Shown one piece after another: positions 35,787-44,857 of a stretch of DNA of 64,000 nt (position 1 is the first letter of the stretch; every line of letters starts with the position of its first letter). Under the pieces are notes generated by a model, which did not search any database, had not been told where the DNA came from, and was given only the letters and a program-made list of their open reading frames with translations. The stretch lies in assembly GCA_963771905.1 (NCBI GenBank), contig CAVYVI010000014.1, positions 124,001 through 188,000 on the forward strand, read 5' to 3'. The translations under genes and the position numbers were made by a program. Origin of the DNA: Palsa-147 sp963771905 (lineage in GTDB: Bacteria; Acidobacteriota; Terriglobia; Acidiferrales; UBA7541).

Positions 35787-36155
35787 ATGGTGCAGCAGAC
35801 TCCAACAGGCAGTTTGATGGCGGAAACGGGTCGCCGCCGCAGCGCGCGCGTGCTCTTGAGCGTGCCGGTGCTGACCGCGGGTACCGCGGTTGACGGCAAG
35901 AAATTCGACGAAGAAACGCGCACGCTGGTCGTGAACGCGCACGGCGCGCTGCTGTCCCTCAGCGCAACGGTTCGTGCGGGCCAGACCTTCGAGCTCACGC
36001 ACAAACTGACACAGAAATCACTCGAGTGCCGCGTGGTCTATGTAGGCAAGCCGCAAGGTGGAAAAGCGCAAGTCGGAATCGAGTTCGTCAAGCCAGCGCC
36101 GTCGTTCTGGCAAATCGATTTCCCGCCCGAAGACTGGGTGGTGCCGGAGTCCTAG
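35787..36155 (+). CDS. PilZ-domain protein
   Basis: 122 residues. The RxxxR motif of PilZ, which binds cyclic di-GMP, appears as RRRSAR near residue 16, and the second motif ([D/N]xSxxG) as VNAHGALLSL in a shifted form. A beta-barrel follows (RAGQTFELTHKLTQKSLECRVVYVG; AQVGIEFVKP). Not all consensus residues are intact, so binding is likely but not certain. The ATG at 35787 is chosen; 35817 is an alternative. Its place after the sugar dehydrogenase suggests control of polysaccharide output. Confidence 0.75.
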   Translation: MVQQTPTGSLMAETGRRRSARVLLSVPVLTAGTAVDGKKFDEETRTLVVNAHGALLSLSATVRAGQTFELTHKLTQKSLECRVVYVGKPQGGKAQVGIEFVKPAPSFWQIDFPPEDWVVPES

Positions 36156-36301
36156 CCTCTTTCATTTCAAATCCTAGATCTCCGCGCTGAGCTTTCTTAC
36201 CTCACTTCTTGCGTCAGTTTCTTTTCTCAATTATCTGGCAGCAACGCAGTGGTGATTTGCCCGGAAGGCATCGACACGGCCCCGATCCTTATGGCGCAAT
36301 T

Positions 36302-37180
36302 CTATTTTGTTGCGCCCGAATGTGATCCCGTCAATTCGACGCGAAAAGTTCCGATCGGAATGTCCGCTTGCATCGCCACAGGAATTCGCGCGGCATCGTG
36401 CCCGAGCCAGAGCTCGAAATGCGTGTGCGGCACTTCCTTCCCAGACGAATACAGTTGCATCGTGACGTGCGTTGTCGGAAACGTTCCCGCGGGCACCGTG
36501 ATCTGCGGATCGGTCATCGTGCGGCTCGCCTGGACTTCGTAGAGATTCTTGCCGTCGAAGACAGGCACGCGCAGCTCGCCGTTGTGATCCCAGTCGTACG
36601 CGCGAAGTGATTCGAGGAGTCCGAGCGGATCGCGCGTTCCCGGAGAGACGATTACGGTTGCGACGGGTCCACGCGGCACGCCACCCTGTGGCGTGAGCTC
36701 CATGACGCTCTTTTCGTTTCGGCCGAGCTCGTCGAGATACATCTCGTACTGATGTCCCGCGAACGTGATCGCGTCCGTATAAGAATCGAACTCATCGTCA
36801 ATCGAGAAAATAGATCGCACTGGCGGCACCGTACTCGCTATGGCGCGGAAGTGCCACGCGTCCCACCCATAGAGATTACGGCGTTCTGCGACGCTCAGCC
36901 GCACCGTCGCCGCCATCACAAAAGTCGTCCAGGAAATGCGATAGTCCAGAGCCTCACCAGCCTGAAAGGGCACAACGGCCGGCTTTGGTAGGACTTTCGC
37001 GGCAGCTTTTTTGTGCTTCTGAGTCAACGCCGAATCCGCAGCGATATCGGTGTGCGTTGAAGTCGGCGCTAATGCTCTTATTTCGGTCGTCGCCGGTAAT
37101 CGCGGAGCGGCTAGCGCCAGAAGCACTCCAAATCCGGCTGAAATTGACGCGGAGAGAACCGTCCAATGGCGGGACTTCAT
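36302..37180 (-). CDS. DUF3108-type secreted protein
   Basis: 292 residues with a signal-like N-terminus (SASISAGFGVLLALAAP). The central region from about residue 75 (FQAGEALDYRISWTTFVMAA, then DSYTDAITFAGHQYEMYLDE, then YDWDHNGELRVPVFDGKNLYEV) matches DUF3108, an all-beta exported fold. The C-terminus has FELWLGHDAARIPVAMQADIP. Function unknown. The start at 37180 leaves out seven residues of a longer in-frame ATG at 37201. Converges on the PilZ gene. Confidence 0.78.
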   Translation of the reverse strand: MKSRHWTVLSASISAGFGVLLALAAPRLPATTEIRALAPTSTHTDIAADSALTQKHKKAAAKVLPKPAVVPFQAGEALDYRISWTTFVMAATVRLSVAERRNLYGWDAWHFRAIASTVPPVRSIFSIDDEFDSYTDAITFAGHQYEMYLDELGRNEKSVMELTPQGGVPRGPVATVIVSPGTRDPLGLLESLRAYDWDHNGELRVPVFDGKNLYEVQASRTMTDPQITVPAGTFPTTHVTMQLYSSGKEVPHTHFELWLGHDAARIPVAMQADIPIGTFRVELTGSHSGATK

Positions 37181-37400
37181 GACTGAAGGGAAGCAGCGCA
37201 TCCGGAAGCGCGTTCAACCTGGGAGCGTTCGTCCGCGTTGACCGAATTGGAATCGCGCCTCATCGGCATGTTGCCCGCACGTCGCTGCGCAGGCTATATT
37301 CGAGCGTACCCGAATTGCACGACGCGAGCCAGGAATTCCCGAGTCATCGCAAAATTCAGCGAATCGGTTCGCTACACTCCGCTTCAAGGACGGTGCTTTT

Positions 37401-38342
37401 ATGCGCTACCTGGTGACGGGCGGCGCCGGATTTATCGGCTCGAATATTGTGGACGAACTGCTGCGGCGTGGACAAGGTGTCGTGGTTCTCGACGATCTGT
37501 CGTCGGGCAAGGAAGAGAACCTGCGTGGCGCTGCCGGCAAGATCGAGTTTCATCGCGGTAGCATTACCGATGCGGAGACCGTAAAAAAAGCCTGCAGCGG
37601 TGTGGACTACGTCATCCACCTGGCTGCGCGGACGTCGGTGCCGCGTTCCGTCCTCGATCCCGTCGAAACCAATCGCGTCAATATTGACGGGACACTGAAT
37701 GTTCTGGTCGCGGCGCGCGACGCCAAGGTGAGACGTCTTGTTTTTGCCGCGTCATCCTCCGCCTACGGGGAAACGCCGACTCTGCCTAAAGTGGAAACGA
37801 TGGTTCCGCAGCCGATTTCGCCGTACGGTGTCTCGAAATTTGTGGGCGAACTGTACGCGCAGGTTTTCGGCCGCTGCTACGGCCTTGAAAACGCTTCGAT
37901 GCGTTACTTCAACGTCTTTGGTCCACGCCAGGATCCCACGTCGCAATATTCGGGCGTGCTCTCGCGATTCATTTTTGCCCTGCTTGATAACGCGCAGCCA
38001 GTGGTTTTTGGTGATGGTGAGCAGTCGCGCGATTTCACGTATGTGGATAATGTCGTCGACACGACGTTGCGCGCTTGCGAAGCCAAAGGCGCCTCCGGCA
38101 AGGTCTTCAACGGCGGCACCGGAGCGCGCATCACGCTGAATCAGGTGCTGAAGCTTCTCGAGAAGATCTCCGGCAAGCCGGTCCGCGCGAAATACGATCC
38201 TCCGCGAACGGGCGACATCCTGCATTCACAAGCCGATATCAATCTCGCGCGCCAAATGCTTGGATACAATCCGAGTGTCGATTTTGAGCAGGGCCTTCGC
38301 CGGACCTGGGATTGGTATCAGCAGACGTACGCGAAGAAATGA
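37401..38342 (+). CDS. NAD-dependent sugar epimerase (UDP-glucose/UDP-GlcNAc 4-epimerase family)
   Basis: 313 residues. Extended SDR: TGGAGFIGSN (GxxGxxG) at residues 6-15, D32 in VLDDLSSGK, HLAARTSV, the serine of ASSSAYG, and catalytic YGVSK (Y142, K146). Later motifs RYFNVFGPRQDP and FGDGEQSRDFTYVDNV are typical of GalE/WbpP. It interconverts the C4 configuration of a UDP-hexose or UDP-HexNAc. Together with the dehydrogenase at 34267, a surface polysaccharide role is likely. Substrate not certain. Confidence 0.93.
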   Translation: MRYLVTGGAGFIGSNIVDELLRRGQGVVVLDDLSSGKEENLRGAAGKIEFHRGSITDAETVKKACSGVDYVIHLAARTSVPRSVLDPVETNRVNIDGTLNVLVAARDAKVRRLVFAASSSAYGETPTLPKVETMVPQPISPYGVSKFVGELYAQVFGRCYGLENASMRYFNVFGPRQDPTSQYSGVLSRFIFALLDNAQPVVFGDGEQSRDFTYVDNVVDTTLRACEAKGASGKVFNGGTGARITLNQVLKLLEKISGKPVRAKYDPPRTGDILHSQADINLARQMLGYNPSVDFEQGLRRTWDWYQQTYAKK

Positions 38343-38446
38343 CGCCGCTCATCGTTGAGTTTTTGTAGCCTCGTAAATCGCGGGTGCGTGCGGCGATTTT
38401 CGCTTCATCCACAGTCGACGCAAGCCGCTCGCTTCATCTCTTCGTC

Positions 38447-39121
38447 TCACTGGCCGTCTTTCAGAATTTTCGGCAGTTCCGTAAGGCTATCCAGCAGCAG
38501 ATCCGGCGCGCATTCCGGGAGCCGCTCGCTCCCGAGTCCGTAGGTTACGCCACACGCCCACGTTCCCGAGTTCCGAGCCGTCTGCACGTCCACTTCCGAG
38601 TCGCCGACCATCATCGCTTCGCGCGGCGAGGCGGCGAAATCGCGCAGCAGCGTGTGCACGCCGATCGGGTCGGGCTTTTTCTTCTCGAAGCTGTTGCCTC
38701 CGTAGACGTAGCGAAAATGTTTCGAGATGCCCAGTCCGTCGAGAATCTCGCAACTGAATCGCACTGGCTTGTTGGTCAGCACGGCCATGGAGCGCTCGCC
38801 CAGATCGTTGAGGCACTCGCGCACGCCGGAATAGAGCACCGTGTTATCGAGCATATGCGCCCGATAGTAGGAGAGGAAAAAGGGAAGCGCGACATCCGCT
38901 TCTGCATCCGTCGCTCCTTCGCCGAGAGCGCGTCGCACCAAGGTTGGCGCTCCGTTGCCGACGAGACTGTAGACTTTCTCGTGAGTCACTTCCGTCCGGC
39001 CCATGTGGGCGAGCGTCGCGTTTACGGACAGCGCGAGATCCAACTTCGAGTCGATCAGCGTGCCGTCCAGATCGAAGATCAGTACGTTCACGCCGGAGAA
39101 TTTTCGAAAGTCGTCGCTCAT
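38447..39121 (-). CDS. HAD-superfamily phosphatase (phosphoglycolate phosphatase-like)
   Basis: 224 residues. The four HAD motifs are present: nucleophile D17 and D19 in IFDLDGTLIDSK, the serine/threonine motif LTNKPV, the lysine in KKKPDP, and the acidic GDSEVDVQTA. A cap of C1 type sits between (residues about 22-85). It resembles phosphoglycolate phosphatase (Gph). The frame is open to 39280, but the start at 39121 gives a normal N-terminus. Divergent from the DUF1015 gene. Confidence 0.88.
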   Translation of the reverse strand: MSDDFRKFSGVNVLIFDLDGTLIDSKLDLALSVNATLAHMGRTEVTHEKVYSLVGNGAPTLVRRALGEGATDAEADVALPFFLSYYRAHMLDNTVLYSGVRECLNDLGERSMAVLTNKPVRFSCEILDGLGISKHFRYVYGGNSFEKKKPDPIGVHTLLRDFAASPREAMMVGDSEVDVQTARNSGTWACGVTYGLGSERLPECAPDLLLDSLTELPKILKDGQ

Positions 39122-39209
39122 GAATGTAGGGCCTGACGCAGTCGCGAATTCATTGTAGGGGGCGCGTACACTTTTGTCATCCGCGCGTCGCACAGCCCAG
39201 CCGCGAGTT

Positions 39210-39237
39210 TTGCCGCACTGCGCGCGGCTGTTACAAT
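39210..39237 (+). promoter_or_regulatory. Promoter of the DUF1015 gene
   Basis: TTGCCG (39210-39215), a 16-base spacer, and TACAAT (39232-39237) with extended -10 TGTTACAAT (39229-39237). Start codon is 42 bases downstream. Confidence 0.6.
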
Positions 39238-39278
39238 GATTTTCTTTTCGCTCGCTGTCTGCTGATTCCGAGGAGGCC

Positions 39279-40619
39279 ATGGCGGAAATTCGCCCGTTTC
39301 GAGCCTTTCGCTACAACACTCAGCTCGTCGAGCCCGCCGACGTGTTGACGCAGCCTTATGACAAGATCACTACGGCGATGCAAGAGCGCTACTACGCCTC
39401 CAGCCCGTACAATCTAATTTCCGTTGAAAAGGGCCGCGCGCTGCCAGATGATTCCGCTGAACAAAACGTCTACACACGCGCTTCGCAAAAAATCCGCGAG
39501 TGGATCGAAGCGGGCACTCTCGTTCGCGATGCGGCGCCGACGATTTACGCCTACGCGCAGGACTACGTCGTGCCGGGCGCCAGCACCCACCGCGTCCGCC
39601 GCGGTTTCATTGCGCTCGGCCGAGTTGAGGATTATGACGCCGGTGTCGTCTTTCGCCACGAACACACGCTCGCTGCGCCGAAGGCAGACCGGCTCGAGCT
39701 TCTTCGCCAAACTCGCGTGCAAACCGGTCTGCTTTTCATGCTCTATGACGACGCATCCAGACAGATTGATTCGATGCTCGATGCCTTCAGCCATACGCCT
39801 CCCGCAGTCGAGTTGACCGATGAGTACGGCGTGGCGCATCGTCTTTGGGCCGTGACGGACGTTGGATCGCTCCGCCGCGTGACCGATGCCATGGCCTCGC
39901 GGAAACTCGTCATCGCCGACGGCCATCATCGCTACGAAACCGCGTTGAACTTCCGCGATGAATGCCGCGCGCTGTCGGGTAAAAAAGAAGATCGCGACGC
40001 GCCCTACGAATTCGCGATGATGGCTTTCTTCAACACTCACTCGAGCGGCCTCACGATTCTTCCCACGCACCGTGTAATCCGCAACATCACCGGATTCGAT
40101 TTCCAGAAGTTTCGCTTGCAGGCCGCCAAATATTTCGACTGGTACGGCTACCCGTTCGCCTCGCCCGAAGAGCGTCCCGCCGCGCTCGCCGATTTTCTTC
40201 GCGATCTCGAAAAGCAACGCCAGCGCCACGCCATCGGCGTGTATGCAGGCGGCGGCGCGTTCTATCTTTTTGTCCTTCGCCGGGGACTTGACCTTGCGCA
40301 GATTCTGCCCAAGGTGTCCGCAGTCCAGCGTGAACTCGACGTCATTTTGCTGCATCGCCTGCTGATCGAGAGATGCCTCAGCATAACGCCAGCGGCGGTT
40401 GCGGCGGAGGAGCACATTACCTACGAGCGGGGAATAGAAACCGCGCTCGGAGCCGTCGATCGCGGGGATGCGCAGCTCGCCTGCTTGCTAAATCCCGTTC
40501 GCGTGCAACAGGTGGCCGATATCGCCCTTAGTGGCGACGTCATGCCGCAGAAATCGACGGACTTTTATCCGAAACTGTTGAGCGGTCTTGTAATCTACAG
40601 GCTGGACGCAGACCAATAG
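39279..40619 (+). CDS. DUF1015 family protein
   Basis: 446 residues, cytoplasmic. It matches the DUF1015 family in order: IRPFRAFRYN at the N-terminus, VLTQPYDKI, SPYNLISVEKG, FRHEHTLAAPKADRLELL, and ADGHHRYETAL, followed by MAFFNTHSSGLTILPTHRVI and VMPQKSTDFYPKLLSGLV at the C-terminus. Some members are called SerK-like or are linked to phosphoserine metabolism, but the reaction is not established here. Length is typical. Confidence 0.9.
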   Translation: MAEIRPFRAFRYNTQLVEPADVLTQPYDKITTAMQERYYASSPYNLISVEKGRALPDDSAEQNVYTRASQKIREWIEAGTLVRDAAPTIYAYAQDYVVPGASTHRVRRGFIALGRVEDYDAGVVFRHEHTLAAPKADRLELLRQTRVQTGLLFMLYDDASRQIDSMLDAFSHTPPAVELTDEYGVAHRLWAVTDVGSLRRVTDAMASRKLVIADGHHRYETALNFRDECRALSGKKEDRDAPYEFAMMAFFNTHSSGLTILPTHRVIRNITGFDFQKFRLQAAKYFDWYGYPFASPEERPAALADFLRDLEKQRQRHAIGVYAGGGAFYLFVLRRGLDLAQILPKVSAVQRELDVILLHRLLIERCLSITPAAVAAEEHITYERGIETALGAVDRGDAQLACLLNPVRVQQVADIALSGDVMPQKSTDFYPKLLSGLVIYRLDADQ

Positions 40620-40734
40620 CGCGAAGAATGGAACGACCGAAAGTGATCCGCGAATCGGAGATGTGCGTGCGCGGATGACGCAGCGCAAGACGCGGCGCAG
40701 TGATGGACGCCGCGCCTTGCGGAATTCGAGTTTG

Positions 40735-41082
40735 TTACGAGCCGAAGCTTCCGACAGCAGCCGAATCGCTGTCGTATACGTCGAATACGGTCATCAGCTT
40801 CGTCACTTGCAGCACTTCCTTGAATTTTGCGCCCAGGTTGGCGAGCTTGAGCGTGGCTCCCTGCGACCGCGCGCTGTGGAACGTGGCAACCAGCGTACCC
40901 AGCCCCGCGCTGTCGATGTAAGTCACGTTCGCGAGATTCAGCACAATTTTCTTCTTTCCGGCCGCGAGCAATGCCTTTACGCGTTCACGGAACGCGTTGC
41001 TCTCTTCCCCGAGCACAATTCGCCCGTCGATTTCCAGCACGGTGATTCCAGTCACATCGTGATCCGTCATTCGCAGTGCCAC
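40735..41082 (-). CDS. STAS-domain anti-sigma-factor antagonist
   Basis: 115 residues. A single STAS domain with the phospho-acceptor serine in YIDSAGLGTLV (S58 in IDSAGLG, 56-62), preceded by VLNLANVTYIDS. It would bind an anti-sigma kinase when dephosphorylated (SpoIIAA/RsbV type). No partner RsbW-like kinase is in the window. The start is read as GTG at 41082, seven bases after AGGAGG; a TTG at 41100 is also in frame but its ribosome site would overlap. Confidence 0.9.
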   Translation of the reverse strand: MALRMTDHDVTGITVLEIDGRIVLGEESNAFRERVKALLAAGKKKIVLNLANVTYIDSAGLGTLVATFHSARSQGATLKLANLGAKFKEVLQVTKLMTVFDVYDSDSAAVGSFGS

Positions 41083-41176
41083 GTTTTCGCCTCCTGGCAA
41101 ACGCCGTTCCGTTTGTAGAGTTCCCGGCTTCGAGAACCCGTGAAGCTGCCCCTAACTTCCCGTTCGAGGGCACCCC

Positions 41177-41371
41177 TCAGTAAAAGTCCGAACACGACAT
41201 ATAGTAGCCGCACAAAGCGCAGGCAAGCTTGCAACTCCGCGCAATAAGCTTCGCCGAGCACCTCGGGCAGTGCGTCGACGCCTCTTCCGCGGGCTGTTCG
41301 GTCACTTTCGGCGGCTCCGCCTCATCATATGCCGAAGCTTCTCTTACAAAGTTCAATCGCCTAATTCCCAT
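41177..41371 (-). CDS. Small zinc-ribbon protein with CxLCGYYMSCSDFY tail
   Basis: 64 residues with a disordered acidic middle (AEPPKVTEQPAEEAST) and six cysteines: C35/C38 in HCPRCSAKL, C47, C51/C54 in CALCGYY and C60. The C-terminal stretch CALCGYYMSCSDFY is unusual and strongly patterned, which suggests a conserved family, though no name is recognised. Its ATG lies nine bases after an extended -10 (TGTTATAAC) on the minus strand, so the message has almost no leader. Neighbours: STAS protein downstream, secreted hypothetical divergent. Confidence 0.78.
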   Translation of the reverse strand: MGIRRLNFVREASAYDEAEPPKVTEQPAEEASTHCPRCSAKLIARSCKLACALCGYYMSCSDFY

Positions 41372-41380
41372 AGCGCGAAG

Positions 41381-41389
41381 GTTATAACA
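41381..41389 (-). promoter_or_regulatory. Extended -10 promoter of the small zinc-ribbon gene
   Basis: TGTTATAAC on the minus strand, an extended -10 in which the hexamer TATAAC is one base from consensus. The -35 is weak (TTCCCC, 18 bases away). Predicted start lies two to three bases before the ATG at 41371. Confidence 0.45.
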
Positions 41390-41590
41390 TATCCCGGCCA
41401 GGTGGGGGAAGCAAACCCGCTATAGCAGCCCGCGGTGGGCTCCACAAGAGTCGGGATCTCCATGGACATAGACACCATTCGCGTCTTTTCGGTGCCCGAA
41501 TACGGCGCGCCGGCCTCTTCGATTGGGAGTAGAATCCAGGTGCAACCACGCAGCACGGTAATGCGTCTGTAACAGTAGAGGCGGACGGCC

Positions 41591-42361
41591 ATGGGAAAAT
41601 TTGCCACCGCAGGTCTTATCGCGTTTTTGACTCTCGGTTTTTATTCGACGGCACACGCGCAACGCGGGGGAGGCGCAGCTTCGGCCGCTCGCGTCGGCGG
41701 GTCTTCCGTGTCGGTTCACGCGCACCACATCTTCACGACTTCGAACCTGGCCGCGAGGCCCTTACCGCCCAAGAGAACTTCCGGCGTCGTCACGGCAAGC
41801 TCTCATCCGAATGTCATCGTGTACGGCCCCAATTCCGGAGTGACGCTCCAGAATTTGAACAGTTCGCTTTCTGGCATCGGAGTGGACAACGGTCAGATAC
41901 CGCTCAATGGGACGGAGTTGGCCGAAATGGCGTTGATTGACCCGGCCACGCGCGAGGAATTGGCACTCGCGGCTCGATTCCAGCGTAACCTGCCGTTCAC
42001 CGGCGCATATCTACTCACCGATTATGGCAGCGCGCCGGTCGCGTACGATGAACCGCAACAGGACTCACAGGCCCCCCCACAGGTCATCATCATCCAGCAG
42101 CCTGCGGCAGGGCCCGGGACGCGCGCGGCGGAATCGGCTCCGGCGGAAGAGTCCGCGCCACTTACGGATGCCGGCGAATTCACTCTCGTTCTGAAAGATG
42201 GTTCGCAGATCTCCGCAGTCGCGTTTACGCGACAAGGTGATCAGCTCGTTTACATCACACGTGAAGGCAACCGTCGCAGCGTGAGCTATTCGCAAGTTGA
42301 TTCGACCGCCACAACTAAGCTGAACGACGAGCGTGGTACGGCTTTGAAACTTTCGCTGTAA
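41591..42361 (+). CDS. Secreted hypothetical protein
   Basis: 256 residues with a signal peptide (LIAFLTLGFYSTAHA, cut before QRGGG). The middle is flexible and rich in Gly, Ser and Ala; then comes an acidic/proline stretch (PQQDSQAPPQVIIIQQ and AESAPAEESAP). The C-terminus (EFTLVLKDGSQISAVAFTRQGDQLVYITREGNRR) looks like a small beta domain also seen at the end of other secreted Acidobacteriota proteins. No function assigned. An MFS gene follows 127 bases later. Confidence 0.72.
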   Translation: MGKFATAGLIAFLTLGFYSTAHAQRGGGAASAARVGGSSVSVHAHHIFTTSNLAARPLPPKRTSGVVTASSHPNVIVYGPNSGVTLQNLNSSLSGIGVDNGQIPLNGTELAEMALIDPATREELALAARFQRNLPFTGAYLLTDYGSAPVAYDEPQQDSQAPPQVIIIQQPAAGPGTRAAESAPAEESAPLTDAGEFTLVLKDGSQISAVAFTRQGDQLVYITREGNRRSVSYSQVDSTATTKLNDERGTALKLSL

Positions 42362-42488
42362 TCTTCAGTTCAATTTGTTTTTTGCGCCTTCGCGTTTACC
42401 CCTGACGCGTGTGTTCGCATTCGCAACTCTCTTCCTCGATTTCTCCCCTAGCATGGCTTGCGCCTGAATGCGAAGATGTCAGCGACCA

Positions 42489-43670
42489 ATGCGAAAGAAA
42501 CTCGTCCTTATCCTGGGCCTGGGCCATCTCTGCACAGATTTGAACCAAGGCGCTCTTCCGGCTCTGCTTCCGTATTTCATCGCGATCCATCATCTGTCGT
42601 ATGCGGCGGCCGCGGGGTTGGTCTTTGCGCCGAATCTGGTGTCTTCGATATTTCAGCCGCTGTTCGGCTGGCTCGCGGATCGCTATCCCATTTCATGGCT
42701 CGTCCCCGTTGGCATACTCACGGCGGGTCTCGGCGTTGAATTCGCGACCGTGATGCCGGCTTACGGGTCGATGATGGCGTTCGTTGCCATCAGCGGGCTG
42801 GGTCTCGCGGCCTTTCATCCCGAGGGCGCGAGACTCATCAGCTATGTCTCCGCCAAAAAAAAGGCGACCGCGATGAGTATTTTTTCCGTCGGCGGAAATA
42901 TCGGCTTTGCTGTCGGCCCACTGCTTACTGTCGCGTGTCTCAGTTGGCTCGGAATGCGCGGGATTTTCCTCCTTTTCCTTCCCGCAGTTCTGATCAGCTT
43001 GATTTTTCAAAGAAACGCGCGCGATTTTCGGAGGGCGGATCCCGCCGAACGCGCAGCGGAGCCGGGCGCAGCCAAAGCCGTCGATTTGTGGGGCCCGTTT
43101 GCTCTGCTCACGGGCGCTTCCGTGTGCCGCTCGGTCGTGTTTTTCGGATTAAACACGTTCCTCGCCCTCTATTGGATCGAACAGCTTCACCAGACCAAAG
43201 AAGCCGGCAATACTGCTCTCAGCATTTTCATTTTCGCAGGGTCGATCGGTACCGTGGTCGGTGGCGCGCTCGCCGACCGGTTCGGGCGCAGCTTGATCGT
43301 TTTAATTTCTCTGGCCATCGCTCCATTGCTGCTCCTCGCGTTTCTCCAGATTCAGCGGCCCCTGTGGGCTCTCGCCGTCGTCGCTCCTCTGGGCTTCGCG
43401 CTTTTCGCCTCCTTCAGCGTGATGATCGTGATGGGACAGCAATTTCTTCCGAATCGTCGCGGCGTGGCTTCAGGGGTTATGCTGGGCGCCGCGGGAAGTA
43501 TCGGCGGAGTGGCGACGCCAATCTTTGGCGCCATCGCCGACCGTCACGGAATGCACGCCGCTCTGGCCGCGCTGGAAGTGACGGCGTGTCTCGCCGTGCT
43601 CCTGGCTCTGGCAACCGTACGTCTGATTCACGCCCGCCGCCAGGCTCCCGCATTCGCAATCGGAAATTAA
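42489..43670 (+). CDS. MFS transporter, fosmidomycin-resistance (Fsr) type
   Basis: 393 residues, about twelve membrane helices. The opening GLGHLCTDLNQGALPALLPYFI, the loop PLFGWLADRYP and GLGLAAFHPEGARLISYVS match Fsr/YfcJ-like MFS proteins, with a second MFS motif ALADRFGRSL in the middle. Substrate unknown; it could be an efflux pump for a phosphonate-like compound. The ATG at 42489 is chosen over one 21 bases upstream. Its stop TAA overlaps the stop of the CDF gene on the other strand (43667-43670). Confidence 0.88.
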   Translation: MRKKLVLILGLGHLCTDLNQGALPALLPYFIAIHHLSYAAAAGLVFAPNLVSSIFQPLFGWLADRYPISWLVPVGILTAGLGVEFATVMPAYGSMMAFVAISGLGLAAFHPEGARLISYVSAKKKATAMSIFSVGGNIGFAVGPLLTVACLSWLGMRGIFLLFLPAVLISLIFQRNARDFRRADPAERAAEPGAAKAVDLWGPFALLTGASVCRSVVFFGLNTFLALYWIEQLHQTKEAGNTALSIFIFAGSIGTVVGGALADRFGRSLIVLISLAIAPLLLLAFLQIQRPLWALAVVAPLGFALFASFSVMIVMGQQFLPNRRGVASGVMLGAAGSIGGVATPIFGAIADRHGMHAALAALEVTACLAVLLALATVRLIHARRQAPAFAIGN

Positions 43671-44671
43671 TCGGCCTTGCGGATGGGTTCCGGCATGTAG
43701 AGGCCCGTGTCGGGAAGGCCGGCACGTTCGAATTGCACCGTCGAGTGCGTGATGTGGAATTCGTGCTCGAGAGTGTCCTGAACCAGCGCAAGAATTCTCT
43801 CGCTGTCTTCCATGTGCATGTCGGGAATGCGAATGTGGCACGAGAGCGCCTGCAAATCGGTGCCGATAGTCCAGATGTGAATGTCGTGCACTTCCTGCGC
43901 GCCCTCAACCTTCAAAATCGCCTTCGCCACATCTTCCAAACGAATCTGGCGCGGCAGCCCTTCCAGCAGTACGTGCGTACTCTCCCGCAAAATCCCCACG
44001 CTCGACCACAGCACCATCGCGCCGATAGCAATGCCGATGACCGGATCGATCCAGTGTGCGCCGATCCAGTGAATCACGGCAGCGCCGACGATGATCGCGA
44101 CGTTCGAGATCGCATCCCCGAATGAATGCAGCAAGATGCTACGAACGTTCAGGTCGCGCCGCCCCGCCACGAGCGCCCACGTGATTCCTCCGTTGATGAG
44201 GAGCGCGAACAGCGCCACCCAAAGCATGACTCCCGCTTCCACTGCCACCGGCGCGCGCAATCGCTCGAAGCCCTCGTACACGATGAGCAGCGCAACCGCG
44301 GCCAGGAACAACGCATTCGTGAATGCCGCAAGAATCCCCGCACGACGGAAGCCGTAGGTGTGCTCTTGTGTGGGAGGTTTTTGCGCCCAGCGCGTCGCCA
44401 GCCACGAAAGAATCATCGCCGGAACGTCTGTCAAATTGTGAACCGCGTCGCTCACCAGCGAAATCGAGTGCCCGAAGTACCCCGCGACGAACTCGACGGC
44501 GACGAGAATAAGAGTCACCACCACGGCGGCGCCGAGCACGAATGTCATGCGGCCGGTTGGTGAGACTGCATGCGCGTGCGCGTGATCGTGCGTATGCGAA
44601 TGTGAGCCGTGCGCTCCGTGCGCGTGGTCGTGCATGTGATGGATTTTAGCCGTATCTGCTGCCGCTTGCAC
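43667..44671 (-). CDS. Cation diffusion facilitator (CzcD/ZntA-type CDF)
   Basis: 334 residues, six membrane helices. The N-terminus is histidine-rich (HHMHDHAHGAHGSHSHTHDH), likely a metal-binding tail. The intramembrane metal site is SDAVHNLTD in helix 2 and HSFGDAISN in helix 5. The cytoplasmic C-terminus (VHDIHIWTIGTDLQALSCHIRI) is the CDF dimerisation domain. Exports Zn, Cd or Co by proton exchange. Start at GTG 44671; ATG 44635 is an alternative. Confidence 0.93.
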   Translation of the reverse strand: MQAAADTAKIHHMHDHAHGAHGSHSHTHDHAHAHAVSPTGRMTFVLGAAVVVTLILVAVEFVAGYFGHSISLVSDAVHNLTDVPAMILSWLATRWAQKPPTQEHTYGFRRAGILAAFTNALFLAAVALLIVYEGFERLRAPVAVEAGVMLWVALFALLINGGITWALVAGRRDLNVRSILLHSFGDAISNVAIIVGAAVIHWIGAHWIDPVIGIAIGAMVLWSSVGILRESTHVLLEGLPRQIRLEDVAKAILKVEGAQEVHDIHIWTIGTDLQALSCHIRIPDMHMEDSERILALVQDTLEHEFHITHSTVQFERAGLPDTGLYMPEPIRKAD

Positions 44672-44752
44672 TCGCTTCTGATGGCCAGGTTTTCAGGAAC
44701 TGCCGCTTCAGCCCCCAATCGATCCGGCTCGCAAGCCGGTCGTGAATGCAGA

Positions 44753-44782
44753 TTGACACCGCTCTTGGCGACCGCCTAACAT
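44753..44782 (+). promoter_or_regulatory. Promoter of MBL-PilZ gene
   Basis: TTGACA (44753-44758), an 18-base spacer, and TAACAT (44777-44782). Start codon 44858 is about 70 bases after the predicted transcription start. Confidence 0.5.
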
Positions 44783-44857
44783 GGTTTTGGTTCTAGCTTC
44801 CGCGCGCCGGTCAGGGCGACAAAGGCCCGCGCGCGAGTCATCCTGGTCTACGCAGCG

